Source: Rhizophagus clarus
Lineage: Eukaryota > Glomeromycota > Glomeromycetes > Glomerales > Glomeraceae
DNA length: 64,000 nucleotides
Direction: 5' to 3'
Assembly: GCA_015698045.1 (NCBI GenBank)
Contig: BLAL01000034.1
Span: forward strand, 1,054,001-1,118,000
Shown here: piece after piece, positions 45,640 to 60,744 of the stretch
Position numbering within the stretch: the stretch's first letter is position 1
How the letters are laid out: every line of letters begins with the position of its first letter
Made by a program: the position numbers and the translations under genes
The notes under the pieces: model-generated
The model's input: only the letters and a program-made list of their open reading frames with translations
What the model was told of the DNA's origin: nothing
The model's database searches: none

Positions 45640-48600
45640 GATCACTTAACCATTTTTCCAGCAAAAGGACACTAAAAAAAAGCTTGGACTTTTAGTTTCT
45701 ACATTTAAGGTTGCTGGGCGAAACTAGGTAGTTTAGCAAACTATCTAAATATCGAAAGAGTAAAACTTGACAAACCTATATTAAAATCTTAGTAAAAAAT
45801 TAGCGAAACTTGACAAATGTCAAAATTTATAGTAAATCATATTAAATAGCGAAACAATAGTAAAGTATTATTAAAAAATCAGTAAAACTAGAGTTTAGAT
45901 GTTTAGCCAAATTTAAAATTAGTTTAGGCAGGCAATCTTATTTGTATTCTTTTTAAGTAATGTTTTCTTTTTTATGAGACCTAGTTATGTCTTTTAAAAC
46001 TTATCTAGTTCAAAAATACCAAATTTTAACAGAACTACTGGCTTAGTATGAATTTTACCAAGAAAATAGCTTATGATTAGAAACTTTAGATTCCCTTTGT
46101 ATTTTTAAAGATTTTTGTAAAGTTAACATCTGTGCTATTTGGTTTTAAATACCCTAGAAAAGAAGTTTCTCATTAGTTATTAGTAAGTTTTTTGCTATTA
46201 GGATCCTTAAAGAATCCTAAAATTGCTTTGAAGATTTTAAATTTTTGGGATCTTTAAGGATTTTTTAAGCAAATTTAAAGATCCTAAGAGATTCTATAGT
46301 TTAATAGATTCTCTAAGAAACTTTAAAGTTATTAACCCTAAGGATTTTTTATATAAATTAAATATGATTTCTTTTTATTTACATGTATCACAGAATTACT
46401 TTATTGCCAATAATCAGCCGCAGCTGCAATTAAAAAAAAGATCAGTCAGATGCTTTTTTAAACTTTTTTCATTTTCCAATTCATTTCATTTCTATTTCTT
46501 TTTTCTTTTCCTCTCTCCCTTTTTCTTTCACTTTTCCTCTTTCTTTTCCTTTTCCTTTTTCTTTTCCTTTTTCTTTCTCTCTCTCTCTTTCTTTTTCTTT
46601 TCATCTGCTTAACCCTTTTCCCTCTCTTATATTTCTCTTAGTTTTCCCACAAACTTGAATGTAGATTTTGGTAAGGAAAGAGTTTTTTTTATTTATTTTT
46701 AATAAAATGGTTTACTAATGTTTCTATTATTATTTGATTTTTTTAGCAGTCTTTCAACGCATAGAATTTTGATAGGAGAAATCTGAAATATTTTTTTTTT
46801 AAATTTTTTTTTAATTTTAATAAAAAGGTTTACTAACATTCCTATTATTATCTTATTTTTTTCCTAAATGGCCAGATCTATCAATATATAAAACTTTGAT
46901 GAAATAATTTTGTTGAATTTATTTTTAACAGTCTTTCAACATGTAGAATTTTAATAGGGAAAATCTGATTTTTTTTAAAAATTTATTATTTGATAAAATT
47001 GTTTACTAACATTTCTATTGTTATTTTATTTTTTTTCTAAATAGTCAAATCTTTTAATGCATAGTACTTCAGTAGTTTTAAATTTATTTTTTTAAAGAAA
47101 TATTATAGTACTAAGTTACTAACATTTTTATTATTTTTAAAAATTTATTTTTTAACAAAATGTATTACTTGCATTTTGATATTTTTATTTATTTTTTCTA
47201 GACGGCCAGATCTTTTAGGTATTAGAATTTCTATTTTTTACTACCAAAGCTTTAGACAATTTACATGAAAAAATGGAACAGATATTAAAAGAATTAGAAG
47301 TTCACAGAACTAGTTAAAGTAACTTTTAAATTGATAAGTTTAAGAATCTTGAAGCTTTATTAATTTTTAACAAATATTACTAACTATTCATTTTCTTTCT
47401 TTTCAGGCTATTTTTTTGAGTTTCCTTGAATACAGGTAACAGGCAAATAAAAAAAATTATTTTATTTTTTTTATTTTAACAAACATCTATACTAAATGTT
47501 CATTTTATTTCTTTTTTTAGATGTGTAAGATGGAATTGGTCTCTTCTGGATATATATTGACTTCAGTAAAAAAATCTTTTTTTTTAGTTTTGTTTTTAGT
47601 GAAATGATATTAACATTTCATTGCTACTCTTTTTTTAGATCATTAGTTTTTTGGATCTTTAAAGACAGAAATTTGCATTTTAAACTCCTCTTAGACACAG
47701 ATTTTGGTGAGAAAATAAAAATTTTTTTTTTAAACAAAACACTTGCTGATGATTTATTTTTTCTTCTTTTTTTTAGGTGGTTCTTTAGGTTATGAAAAGA
47801 ATAGGATAAGAAAACTGAAGTAAACTAACATGACACACTGAACTCTTAGCCAGAAATTTAATTGTTAATTTTAGTTATTTTTTATTTTTGTTAATTTCAA
47901 TAAAATATGTAATAATTAATATATAAAATAAATTAATATGAACTAATAAATACATTAATATAAAATAAATAGGTGAAAATGAATAAATAAATCTATTATA
48001 AATAAATAGATAAATAAATAAATAAAAACAAATATCCTTAAGGATTCCTTAAATTTTTTCTTGATAAAGAATCCTTAGCAGTGAAAAAGATTCTTAAAGG
48101 ATCCTCCTTATATTATAGATTTTAGGATTCTTCAAGAATCTTGATCCCAAAAAACTTATTGATAGTGCTATTTGTTTTGAAAGTATTGAGATAAATAAAG
48201 CAAAGTCATTAGTGTTTATGATCAGAAGTGACGCTTGCTTTTTCTTACTTAAGGGCTATTTAAGAGAATGTAAAAGTGATAAATATGGTATTTTACCTCT
48301 TTTCCCAGTTTTTCTTTTAGGTTTCTGGAAGTATTAATGATTTTTCTTTAGTTTTTATTTCTTGCCTATCAATATTTTAGCCTTTAGTCTCTTTTTTTGT
48401 TTTAGTTTATTTTGAAGAGCTGAAGGTATTGAAATGTTAATCAGTATTTTAGTGATTTAGTATAACTTTTTTTTTTAGGACTTTATTTGTTAATCTAATT
48501 AAGAGAGGAAATTGGTTAAATAATTTGTTTTAAATTTTGCTAACACATATTGATTCCTAGTTGGACTGATCAAAATCATGTAAAAGATATAATACTAATT

Positions 48601-49172
48601 ATTTTTAATTTAACTTTTGATGTATCTGCATTGATTAAAGATTAAATACTAGTTGGTATGGACTCCTTCTAGCTAGGTTTGGTCTCAGCATTATATCCAT
48701 ATATTACTTGGGTAGAGTGGTGATTGCTTAATGTCATACCTTGTGGGAACGCAGAGTGTGAATAAAATCTATTTTTAGAAGCGTGATCAGGATGACAAAT
48801 TGGAAAGTTCTATATGCAAATTGGTTACAGTAGCACATTATAACTTATAGTTATAGTTTCGACGTGACTTTGATTCAACTTCCGTGAAATATTTTACTCA
48901 TGCCAGAAATTATGTGGAAGAGTGGGATTTCTTGTATGTGTATTGCTCTTACATTGGCATATGGTAATACTAGCCATTTGTTAAAAGTTATAGGCCACAT
49001 TTGACCTTATTGGTCTTGATCAGGTGGGTTTATTTAATAGGTCTATATAGGATAGAGTGAATTATTGATGTTTATTAGTTGGTTCTGTCTTATCTGTTAA
49101 TTTGCTATAAATTTTTAGTTTTCTTTTTTTTAATAAAAACAGCCAAATATAGCCTTTAACTATAAAAAAAAA
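45640..49172 (+). repeat. Poly(A) repeat family R, copy 3, split by a TIR element
   Basis: The left part 45640-46177 and right part 48165-49172 join to match copy 2. The same tail (ctttaactataaaaaaaaa) ends it at about 49163-49171. It carries about 165 bp not found in copy 2 at about 48765-48925 (gcgtgatcaggatgac ... tttcgacgtgac), which may be another small insertion. Confidence 0.75.
46178..48164. mobile_element. ~2-kb TIR element with repeated splice-like units
   Basis: The left tattagtaagttttttg and the inverse of the right end (tatcaataagttttttg) start an inverted repeat of about 45 bp that continues into gaatcctaaaat. AAGGATT/AATCCTT repeats are frequent near both ends. The interior holds a polypyrimidine tract (46440-46640) and about five degenerate units of 100-115 bp (46700-47230) with tttag-type acceptors and ccagatctttNa blocks, then further acceptor-like sites to 47780. 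It interrupts repeat R, so it is younger than that copy. The target duplication is not clear. Confidence 0.7.
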
Positions 49173-49179
49173 TATCTTT

Positions 49180-50053
49180 ATTTTAGGTTAAAATAATGAA
49201 TATAATAAAAATAATTTTAATTTTATATAAATTTAAAGGTAAAATTATATAATTTATAATAAAATTTAAACTTATATGTTAAATTTATAAAATTAAGTAT
49301 ATAAAATTATATTAAAATTTTAGATTTGGATTTAAATTCTAAATTCTTTGAAATCCTATTTTATGCTCATTATTGCATAAATGGAATAAATCATTTATTA
49401 TACCTGTGAAATCATCTAAGTGAATCACTTGATGTGACTTCATCCTAGGTGCAAATTAGCAAGCTTCTATAATCTAAATCTAATTAAAAGTTAATAAAAT
49501 AAATTTATTTATAAAATTTATTCCAGAATAATAACATCACGTACGTGATGAATAAATTATTTCTTTTTACATAATTTTTAATGTAATTAAATATATTCGT
49601 ATATTTGTGTAATATTTATACTTATTGTCAATAATTATGCACATTTTATCCTAGCAAAGATAAAAATCTAAATCTTTAAGAATGTGAAGAATATGTTAAT
49701 TAATCTATGCCATTTTTAGAAAATGACCTATTTTCAACCGGAATATATCAGGTAGTTGTTTTTTCTATTTTTACGGAAGAAACCTGATCGGAATTAAGTT
49801 ATCAATAACTAGCCAAGGCCAGTATTTAATTTAAATTTATACTCCTGGTTACAAAAAAGGTACTTGTACAAATATCCATGTCACATTTGTCGAACTGGCG
49901 TTGAAAAAGGGCGTTTATAAACTAAAACAATTGCTGCGCTTACATAAATATTTATAAGTTCTGTTAGTATCCTCATTAGAACAGAATTTTAAGTTATTAA
50001 TATCCAGCTCGAGACCTTATTTATTATTCAACAAATTTTATAAGAGACGAAAT
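49180..50053. other. Upstream region of the PEP4-like gene
   Basis: No gene was seen. It becomes less AT-extreme near 49850-50050, as expected for a promoter and 5' leader. A small palindrome acatcacgtacgtgatg occurs at about 49534-49550. No promoter element is assigned with confidence. Confidence 0.4.
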
Positions 50054-51857
<1,804 letters not shown>

Positions 51858-52446
51858 CCTTAGTTTTACCTGTCTATTTAAGCAATGCAATCTCTTTTTA
51901 TGATAATTTAGTAATTTATTAAATTTTTTATTTTCATTCATTCGTTTTTTTTTTTTTACATTTATGTCATCAATAAATATATGAATGAATAAATATGTGA
52001 ATGAAAATTTTATTTTCCAGTGAATCTGAAATGAGTGATAGTGTAAACTTTTCTGCATCAATAAATACACGCACACTAACCAATTATATATCATCTGAAA
52101 TTATAGATTTTTTGAAGATAATTTATTGTAATAAAATAGTAGTAAGTCAAACTGTACGGACACAAAACGGCTCAAGAAAGAAAATTACAAACCAAAAACT
52201 AAACCCAAAATAAAAATAACTGGAAAAAAATTTTTCTAACAGAAAGCAGAATTTTAAATGAAAAGAATATAAGGAAATTCAAATGGTAATACGTTCGAAA
52301 TTTTATATATATAAAAAACCAATATATTATGCTCTATAATCAATCATAAAGAAATATATAGTATGTAATAATAAAACAAAGAATATATCTTATACAAATA
52401 TGAATAATAAAAAAAAACGCATAAGTACATATCGAATGTCCGAGTT
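51858..52446. other. Convergent 3' intergenic region
   Basis: About 590 bp between two genes that end towards each other. AATAAA-like signals for the protease lie near 51973 and 51988. The opposite strand has A/T-rich 3' sequence for the SSD1 homologue. The short open frames at 51816-52213 have no recognisable content. Confidence 0.5.
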
Positions 52447-55400
52447 CTATGCGTAGGGATTAACGGCCAAAACTTTGATAACAGGCGGACTTTTTTTGCA
52501 ATCCGCTGTGATAACAACTTGAAGATGACAAAGCTCTCTAATTATTTGTGAATTAGGAGTATCAGGATCGGATTCTATTTGCAATTGAGGTAATTCAGTA
52601 ACTTTGACAATTGGTGGAAATATTTTAGTAGGTGGTTGGTTGAAAGTAGTCTCTGAAATTGAATTATAGTCTACTTTTGGAGATTCATAAATAGAAACAG
52701 CTGGAACAGTAGTTATAGTTGTTTCTTGATTGATTTCAACACTTTCGTCGCCAATTATATCGTCTTCAATATCATCTTCAATGTCGTCATCTTCACCAAT
52801 GTCTGAGTTGGCATCAAATAACCTATTTTCTTCATCAGAAGGACGACTAGTCACATCCATTAGATCATAATGGTAATCATCTTGATCATCAGCGAGCAGA
52901 GCCTCATCATCTACGTCCAATAAAACATCATCATCTTCTCCAGAACCATCAAAATCAGGAATTGGTTCAAGTGAGCTGACACCAGGTTTCCAACGTAAAA
53001 TGAGATCACCAGTTTCGTCATTAAAAACAAATTTTTCTAAAGGTAACTGGTCCAAATGGACACGTTTTTCAATACCAAATACTGGGACTAAAACATCAAA
53101 AGCATGATCTTTAACGCCAATAACAATTGCTTCGCGAATGACAGGACCAGACTGCAACGACAAATTATGTAAAAGAACACAAAGGAAGAGATGACTGCTT
53201 TGTTCCTGTGCGTTTTTCGCAGCTTCCTTCTTAACATTGCAATGATTAGCCGTCTTTTGAACTGCATCTTTATCCAGATAAAAACGTTTCTCTATAATTT
53301 AAATTGAAAAATCAATAAGTAAACGAAAATTTTATTTATAAAAAAGAAAATGATGATAATAAATATATGTAATAATTTGCTCACCACCAGATAAAGCAGC
53401 ATCAAGCATACGATGAACAAGAACATCGGCATATCGACGGATAGGAGATGTAAAGTGAGTATAAAGTGGGAAATTTAAAGCATAATGATGGTATTTGGCA
53501 ATGTCCAAAGTACCAGTGCAGAAATATTTTGCTCTTTGCATTGGTTTAATAGCGAGAAGATTCAATACCTAAAAAAAAGTAGAATTATAATTATTATATA
53601 TAATATATATATATATATAATTAATAAAATATCAATGAGCATAAATTACATGCCTCTCTAGCATCATCATCTTTTATAGAGTTAAGAGATTCTTGTAATG
53701 CTCCAGCGAATGTAGCATTAAAATAACCATAACCTAATCTATTAGCATGTTCAACGAAATCATTCTAAATATAAAATATAAACCATGAGTATATATAAAT
53801 ACATTAACAATATATCATATTAATTTAAAAACATACAAGTCTACGCTCAATAGGAGGGGCATGTCGCCTTAGCAAAGCCTGTTCTGGGAAAGCACTAGAA
53901 ATTTTTTGTGCAACGCTCATGTTCGCAAGTAGCATGAATTCTTCAACGAGACGGTTGGCATCTTTCGGTTTATAAACAGTACATTCAATTGGATTGTCTT
54001 GTGCATCGAGTTCGAAATTAAGCCTGATTGAACCCAAAGACAATGCACCACGTTTAAAACGTTGATCGCGAAGACGTTGAGCCAATTCCTGCGCATAATA
54101 ATAATATTATTATTATTAAAATTTTACATTAACCAAGATTGATTGTTAATTAGATCTTAACTTACATGAAGTAATTTAATATCAGCCTCAATCTCTTTAG
54201 CATTATGGTCATTAAAAATTTTGACCTCGGTATTTAAGGTATTTCCATCAATTACATCCTGAGCATTTTCATATGATAACTTGGCACATGGCTTAATTAT
54301 TGTTCGACCGTACCATGTTTCCATAGTTTTTCCTTCGGGTGTCATTTTCCAAATAATAGAAAATGCAAGTCTAATATTAAAAGCAAAAGAAAGAATTAAT
54401 TATCAAAAAAAAAAAAAAAGAAAAAAAACTATAAATTTCAAAATTTTAAAGTTACTTCTCAACACCAGGACACAAGCTACATAAATCTTCACAAAGTAAC
54501 GGGGGAAGCATTGGGACAGATTTTTGTACCAAATATACTGTAGTAGCTCTTTTACGAGCATCTCTGTCAAGAGCAGTATTTGGTTTTACGAAATAGCTTA
54601 CGTCGGTAATATGAACTCCTATTTCGTAATTACCATCGGGTAGTCGAGTACAGGAGACAGCATCATCAAGATCCTTAGCTGTAGAAGGATCAATGGTAAA
54701 AATTCTAGTAGAACGTAAATCACGACGTATTTCAAATTCTTTTTCGGGAATAGCCCATGGAATTGTGGGAAGGCATTTTGTAACATTTTCATTGAATTCC
54801 TCCGCAGATACATTATTGTCTTTAAGAAGGGCTTCAGTTTCAACATCTATACCACCAATCTCACCAATTTGAGTGACTAGAGTACCAAAAGGATGAAGAG
54901 AAGTAATAGGCCAACGTTTAATGCATGCCTAATTAAGAATGTGACAATAACAGGTATTCAAACATTAATTATTAAAAGTGTAAAATTTTAATATTTTTCA
55001 TAATGTATCTCATACTTACAACAAATAATTGTTGAGCGTACGACTGATGATTTTCAACAAAATCAGGTGGAGCTTGTTCAGTAGGAATAGCGATTAAAGG
55101 CACACGTTTATCGGTCTATGATATAATGAACAACAGATTAAATATCTAAATTCTAATTTCTAAGGCTAATTCTCAAGCCATACCGGTTTAAACCAAACGA
55201 TTTTTGGGCGTTCATTTTTTTCATCTTTTTTATCATCTTTTGATTCTTCGATCTTTGGTTCAATACCAGCAGCTCGCTCTTCTGCTTCACGACGAGCTTT
55301 TTCAGCGGCTTCTCTTTCTTTGGTAGCAGTAGAAGAAGGTCTGAGGAGTGCAAGCGTTCTGTATATGTTCACGATTATTATTTTTAAAACATGAAATCAG

Positions 55401-57508
55401 GTTAACAATGATGATATCTTATATATTATATTTTGAATATTAAATTGCATACCCAGAAAAAAGTTGTCCAGGCATTCGTTCCATAACAGCAACGACATGA
55501 CCACAGTATTTTGGTCTGTGTTCATCTGTAACAATATCATCGTCCTCAAATAGTAACAAACCTTGCCCTTCTACTTCAACATCATCTTTCTTCTTATCAA
55601 CTTTTTTCTTGTCAATGCCCGCGCTTTCTTCCTTTTTTCTTTTCTTTTCTTCTTTTTCTTTTTTTGTTTGCCAGACTTTCTCCGGATCTAATAATTCTAC
55701 AGCAACTACATCACCTTCAAGAGCTCGGTTCCTATCTTTGGAGCCACAAATATAGATATCAGCGTCAAGTGACTCTGTAGTCACATAAGCATCAGACCGA
55801 TTACGTTTATTGATACGTAAAACACCAGATACAAGGTCGCCATTTTTGAGAAGCGGAGGAAGAGAAATTTGAGGAAGATAAGGAGCAAAAAGGGACTTTC
55901 TTTGTTGTTGGTTGTTCGGATTCTGTTGACTCTGTTGTTTCTTTTGAATGATGCCGTATTTAGGAAGCGGAAATGGTTGAAAAGGTTGAGCTAAGGCAGA
56001 AAGGGGTGAGGCAGCTGAGTATTATTGAAGAATAAAGATTGCATTTACATTCATTATTTTCACAAGACACTTTCACTCGCATGGTGTCGAATGAATTACT
56101 AATTATTGTTCTAACTTCTTCATAGCGAGTCTAACTAAAATACTATTTAACACTTACTTGATCGCCAGTTACCGTCAAAATTTCTAGAATTGCTACGACG
56201 ATGACCGCTTTTAGCATCGGTTCCAGATGTTCTGCCTTGATTCTTCTCAAGTTCTTTCAAAACGTCTTTGCTACCGTTAAGTGCAACGCTGTGTCGTCGA
56301 ATATGCGTCGAAACATTTGTTCTTATAGTAGCTGCAGAAGTTGAAGCAGGAGATAATGTATGGCCAAGTGATTGGTGGCGACGATGAGATTTCTTAGCAT
56401 TTGCTTGCAGTTGTTGGTCTTCATTTTTCTTGAAGTCAAAAGGGGATTTCGGAGATTCTGGTTCTTGCTTCCTATCATTAGACTGTGCCATTTCATCCAA
56501 ATTAATAGATTTACGGTTGTTCTGGTTTTTTTTACGTCGAGCCTTCTTTTCTTCTTCAGTCTCTATATCTTCATAATCATCTTTCTTTCTATCAACTTCC
56601 TTTTCCTTCTGAGCTTTGCCTTTGTCTAGACTCATACGCCTCAATGAAGAAATAGTGTCTTGTAAAGCATTTTCAATGTCAATAGGTTTTCCATCTTCCG
56701 AGTCAGGGATGCCTTTCAATGAACTAGTAACCGCTGAAGAAGTCAACGGAAAGGAAAATGAAACGGATGCATTTTTCTTATGTTGCTTTGCGATAGGAGG
56801 ACGTTTGGAACCAATAATACTGGATTCGCCCCGTCTGTGCTTTGATGTAGATTCAGTCTGGCTCTCTTCTACATCCTTTTTTTCTGATTTTTGAGATTTA
56901 GGAGGAACGGCTGGCAGATTTTTAAGACTTGCAATAATTTGTTGTAGAGATTCAAGAGCTGATTCAGACTTATTTTCAGTGTCATCTTTACTACTTTTAG
57001 ATTTTCCAACATTTTTTGATGAAGCGCTTGGAAGTTCTCCAACAGCCATAGACGTACCACGACGATGAGATGATTTGTTAGGGTGGCTGTTGTTAGAATT
57101 TTTATTTTTATTTGGAATATCAATTGTATTGGCTGTTGACTTTCGACGTTGATGCTGAGATTGCTTGTTGTCAGTTAAGTCTAATGAAGGCTGATCGGTT
57201 CCATCAGCTGAATGGGTACGATTTTTACTCGGTTTTTTTTCTTTTTTCTTCCTTTCATCACCGTTGTCGTTTCCATTAGCGTCTTCCGTGGCGACGACAG
57301 GTTTGTTTACTTTTGCTTCTTTACCATCACTTTTAGATGGAGCTTTCAAGCTTTGTCTGTTTTGTTTTTTACGAGCCTGTTTTTCAACGGTCTCTTCCTG
57401 TACTATGTTGTTATCTGAGGAAGCGGTGACGGAAGTATTAGAAAACGTTTCGGGCACAACAGAGGAAGGTCCTGCAGTAATCATGTTGTTATTCGTTTCG
57501 CTCGACAT
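52447..57508 (-). CDS. SSD1: Dis3L2/SSD1-type RNB-domain protein, 1417 aa, 10 exons
   Basis: Exons (minus): 57508-56158, 56014-55453, 55358-55184, 55115-55020, 54928-54456, 54370-54166, 54088-53837, 53764-53654, 53568-53385, 53291-52447. The frame is open and phases agree; intron 8 is GC-AG. Residues 1-450 form a disordered, basic, Ser-rich region with HxRxxS NDR-kinase sites at Ser124, 153, 229, 380, 407 and 441, and FSFP at 251-254. Cold-shock domains follow, with charged Lys/Glu inserts (about 560-720). The RNB domain reads [16 protein letters not shown] (Asp 808, 814, 816, 817), [41 protein letters not shown] and [12 protein letters not shown] (about 1112-1123). The C-terminus has an acidic insert (GEDDD...DDIEDDI). 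In yeast, Ssd1 binds mRNAs for cell-wall proteins under control of the NDR kinase Cbk1 and is non-catalytic. Here the acidic residues are kept, so RNase activity of the Dis3L2 type is possible. Confidence 0.95.
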
Positions 57509-58317
57509 GGTTGTGTTTAAAGAATATTTATCTTTCTGAAAGTCGGTCGTTAATTTTTACTTTTTCAGTTCCAATATATGTGAATATAAGGAGTGTCACA
57601 ACCAGGTTCAGAAATTAAGGAAAGAACATTTGGTCTTCACGACAAAAACCACGAAATGGTAACAGCAGTCGTTTACTGCCGAAAAATTGTAGTCTTATGA
57701 AAGAGAGTGAAAGCGAATGAAGAAAAAAAAGGACTATATTGCTGCTTTATTTTAAATAAAAATCACGTGGATTTAATCATATGATGACATTTAATAAACA
57801 AACGAAAAAATTCTCCTATTATCAGTTCTGAAATTTTATTATTGCTTGTTTTAATTTTTAATTTAGAATCTTCTTAAGATCGAATCTATTATAAAATTGA
57901 AAAAAAGTTTCTAACGAATTAACTTTAGAAATGTTACACGAATGTATTTTATTTAAGGGGCTGTGATACTATTTTACTATATAGCTGAAATTATCTGGTT
58001 AAATTATTTGTTATAGAAAAAAAGAAAAAGAAAGAGTGTGATACAGGATGTCCTATGAAAAAAAATTTCTCTAAAATATACTAAAAATATATTTAAATCT
58101 TAAAATATACTTAAAATTTTTAAAATTGCAATTTTAAGTACAAAAAAATTTACAGTTAAAATATACTTAAAATTGAAATTTTAAGAATTTTAAGTACATT
58201 TTAAGTACATTAAGTATATTTTAAGTACATTTTAAAAGTGCATATATACATATTTTAAATATATTTTTTTTTTATAGAGTATAATAAATAATAGCCATGT
58301 GATTTATATTTTGCATA
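57509..58317. other. Upstream region of the SSD1 homologue, then AT-rich repeats
   Basis: 57509-57760 is a less AT-extreme leader/promoter region. 58080-58240 holds repeated and inverted aaaatatacttaaaatt/aattttaagtacat units. No gene was seen. Confidence 0.45.
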
Positions 58318-58501
58318 CAGTCTAACCTTGATATACCAATATCTGATATACTGATATATATTAAAAATTTGATATAATGATGGGATTTCATTTTTCCACC
58401 ATATATGGAAGCATATAAATATCAGTATAATTTTGATATAATGATATTTTTTCCAAAATTTCATATGAGTCCCAATATATCATTATAACAAAGTTTGATT
58501 G
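58318..58501. mobile_element. Pogo/Tigger-type MITE, 184 bp, TA target duplication
   Basis: It starts cagtctaaccttgatata and ends (inverse) caatcaaactttgttata, with TA outside both ends. This recalls the CAGTCAAACCTxGxTATAACGA termini of pogo/Tigger (Tc1-mariner) elements. Gatataatgat units fill the interior. No coding sequence. Confidence 0.65.
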
Positions 58502-58544
58502 TACTAATATAAATTATTTTTTTTTAAAAAAAAAATTAAAAGAT

Positions 58545-60740
58545 ATGTTTATTTTATTAAAAAAAGATTAATAAAAATACAAAATTACTAATAAATAAAA
58601 TTCATCTATTCCTTACACTAGAGTTATAGATGTATCTCATAACTACTATATCCTTAACCTATTCTCTTTAGTGTAATAGGAAGTCTAATTATAGAATTAT
58701 CTAATATATAAGAAAAATAAAAAAGAAAAAACAAAATTCTATGATTTAATAAGAGAAAAAATATTACATAAAACAAATGTAAAGTATAACAAAAAGTTAG
58801 TAAAGATCATTAATCAATCTTACCAACTAAACTAAATATAATATTCCAATAATACTTTTAGCCTTGCAATTAAATGTTTTACATCCAGTTTAAAGGACTG
58901 GTCAATTAGAGCTTTGAATTTTCAATTTGGTTCTATTTTTGATTCTGATTTGGCTTTCTGATATAAAATTTTATTGAAAGTATTTTTTGCCTTAAAATTT
59001 TTACTGAAAAATATTTTCAGATCATATTTTTAATTAAAAATATTTTCAGTTAAAAAACACTATTGAAAAAATATTTTCAGATTGAAAAATTAGTTCTGGT
59101 TCCATTTTCAGATCAAAAAATGGAACTGAAACCATTTTTTCAAAAAACATTTCAAACTGAAAATATTTCCAGATGAAATTTTTTAATTAAAAAAATATTT
59201 TTTAGTTAAAAGATGATTCTGAAAATATTTTTTAATAAAAATCTTATTCCAAAAAGTGTCCAATAAAGAATTAAATTCAGAACTAAAAATAAAACTAAAA
59301 ACAGAACTAAACTAGAAATTTAGAACTTTATAGTCAATTTTTGATTAATTGATCTTCTTGGTAAAGTGCTCAGATTTAAGATTTCTATTTTAATTGTTCT
59401 TGCAATTGTAATTAGTATTAAAACCTAAAAAAAAAATGTTAAATTCAGGTATGACTCTTAAAGACAGCTTATCCATCTTGCCAATTTGAGATTTATGAAG
59501 TTTTTTAAAGTTAGGAGTGAAATAATAGTATCATGAGATTTGTTTATTATTCCAAAGATGAGGATTATTAATGTAGGTAAAAATATAGTCCTAAATATCA
59601 AAATAACTTATTATTTTTCTAAAGCTATCAACTTCTTTAATTATCTTAAAGATTTTATACTATTATTCAATAAAAATTAGTAGGGTATTTATTTGAAAAA
59701 AGAAAGATATCTTTTATATCGTCTGAAAAATTGTATACAATAGCTTAGAATTTCTCATGTTATTTCTTTTTTGAAACTATCAAATAAGGATTTAAATGAC
59801 TTTATTCCATCATGCCAAATAGCCCAAAAGAATATAGTTATCTTATTTTGCTGGAATATCATATACTACAAGATCTAATAGTTGTGCATGTTCTTCTTCT
59901 TGTAGATAATATCCAGTATTAATAACATTTCCATTTTTTAATTAATTGTCTATCTCTTTCTGCTTTAATTTCTTTTCATTATCATTAGGTATTAAATGTA
60001 GTCTAGAGTTTTGTTTCAATTGCTAACTGTTTTTAAATTAGAAGATCAAGAAGATTTATACTTAGAAGACTTTACGCTAAAAGTAAGTATTATTTATTCA
60101 TCCAGATCAGAAGAAATTTGTAATTGCAACATCTTTTTTTCTTTGCAAGTTTTTTTTTTAGCATTCTGTTTTTGAGATTTGGTTAAGGATATAACAAGTG
60201 TAGGTATGGGTTAATGCAAAAATGTAACACCTAGACTATTATCCAATAATTCTTATAAATCTTTATCAATCTTATTAAAATTTATTGACACGTCTGATTG
60301 GTATATAGGATCTCCTAGATTTTCCATATTCAGAATTTATTTGTTATGATACTCCAACTTTCAGTGAATTTCAAATTTTCATGAGTTCATTATCTAAGAG
60401 AAAGATATTGAGAATATAGGCAAAAAACTGAGAAATAATAGGAAAATAGTTATTTGAGCTAATATTTTTAAACAACTTCTTTTTAAGAATATTTTGGTCC
60501 TTATATACATCTACAAATTTCACTAAAGTTTTCAAATCAATGGTTAGTATTATGCTAAAAAGTGGTATATTTTTATTGATAAGATCTGAGAAAAAATCTA
60601 TTATAATATTATGAAAATGGTCTAAAAGTGAAATCTTTAAGTCAAAATCTAAAGTAACCAAGAGTATAGAAGTCATTTTTTCCACTTTATTAGTTGATTT
60701 TATTAGTAAAAATCTGGATTTCATATACAGGCTAAGTGGA
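58545..60740 (-). pseudogene. ORF1-only retroposon, copy 4, split by a hAT MITE
   Basis: The 3' untranslated region (58600-58760) is the inverse of that in copy 2 (35700-35830): taggctag/gaacaattctatag/gacttcctattac blocks. The N-terminal part (60371-60724) reads MKSRFLLIKSTNKVEK...LLDHFHNIIIDFFSDLI, then SQFFAYILNIFLLDNE, matching LDRFHDVILNFL...AQFFATIFNRFLLDDE of copy 2. The middle is heavily decayed. A 424-bp MITE sits at 58907-59330. Confidence 0.7.
58907..59330. mobile_element. hAT-type MITE, 424 bp, copy 2
   Basis: Ends tagagctttgaatttt and (inverse) taaagttctaaatttc. The flanks tggtcaat (58899-58906) and tagtcaat (59331-59338) are an 8-bp duplication with one change. Same length as, and homologous over its whole extent with, 27312-27735. 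Confidence 0.85.
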
Positions 60741-60744
60741 TATT

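Noticed and set aside
56372-57539. Plus-strand open frames opposite the first SSD1 exon
   Set aside because: Antisense to a well-supported exon with conserved motifs; no independent content.
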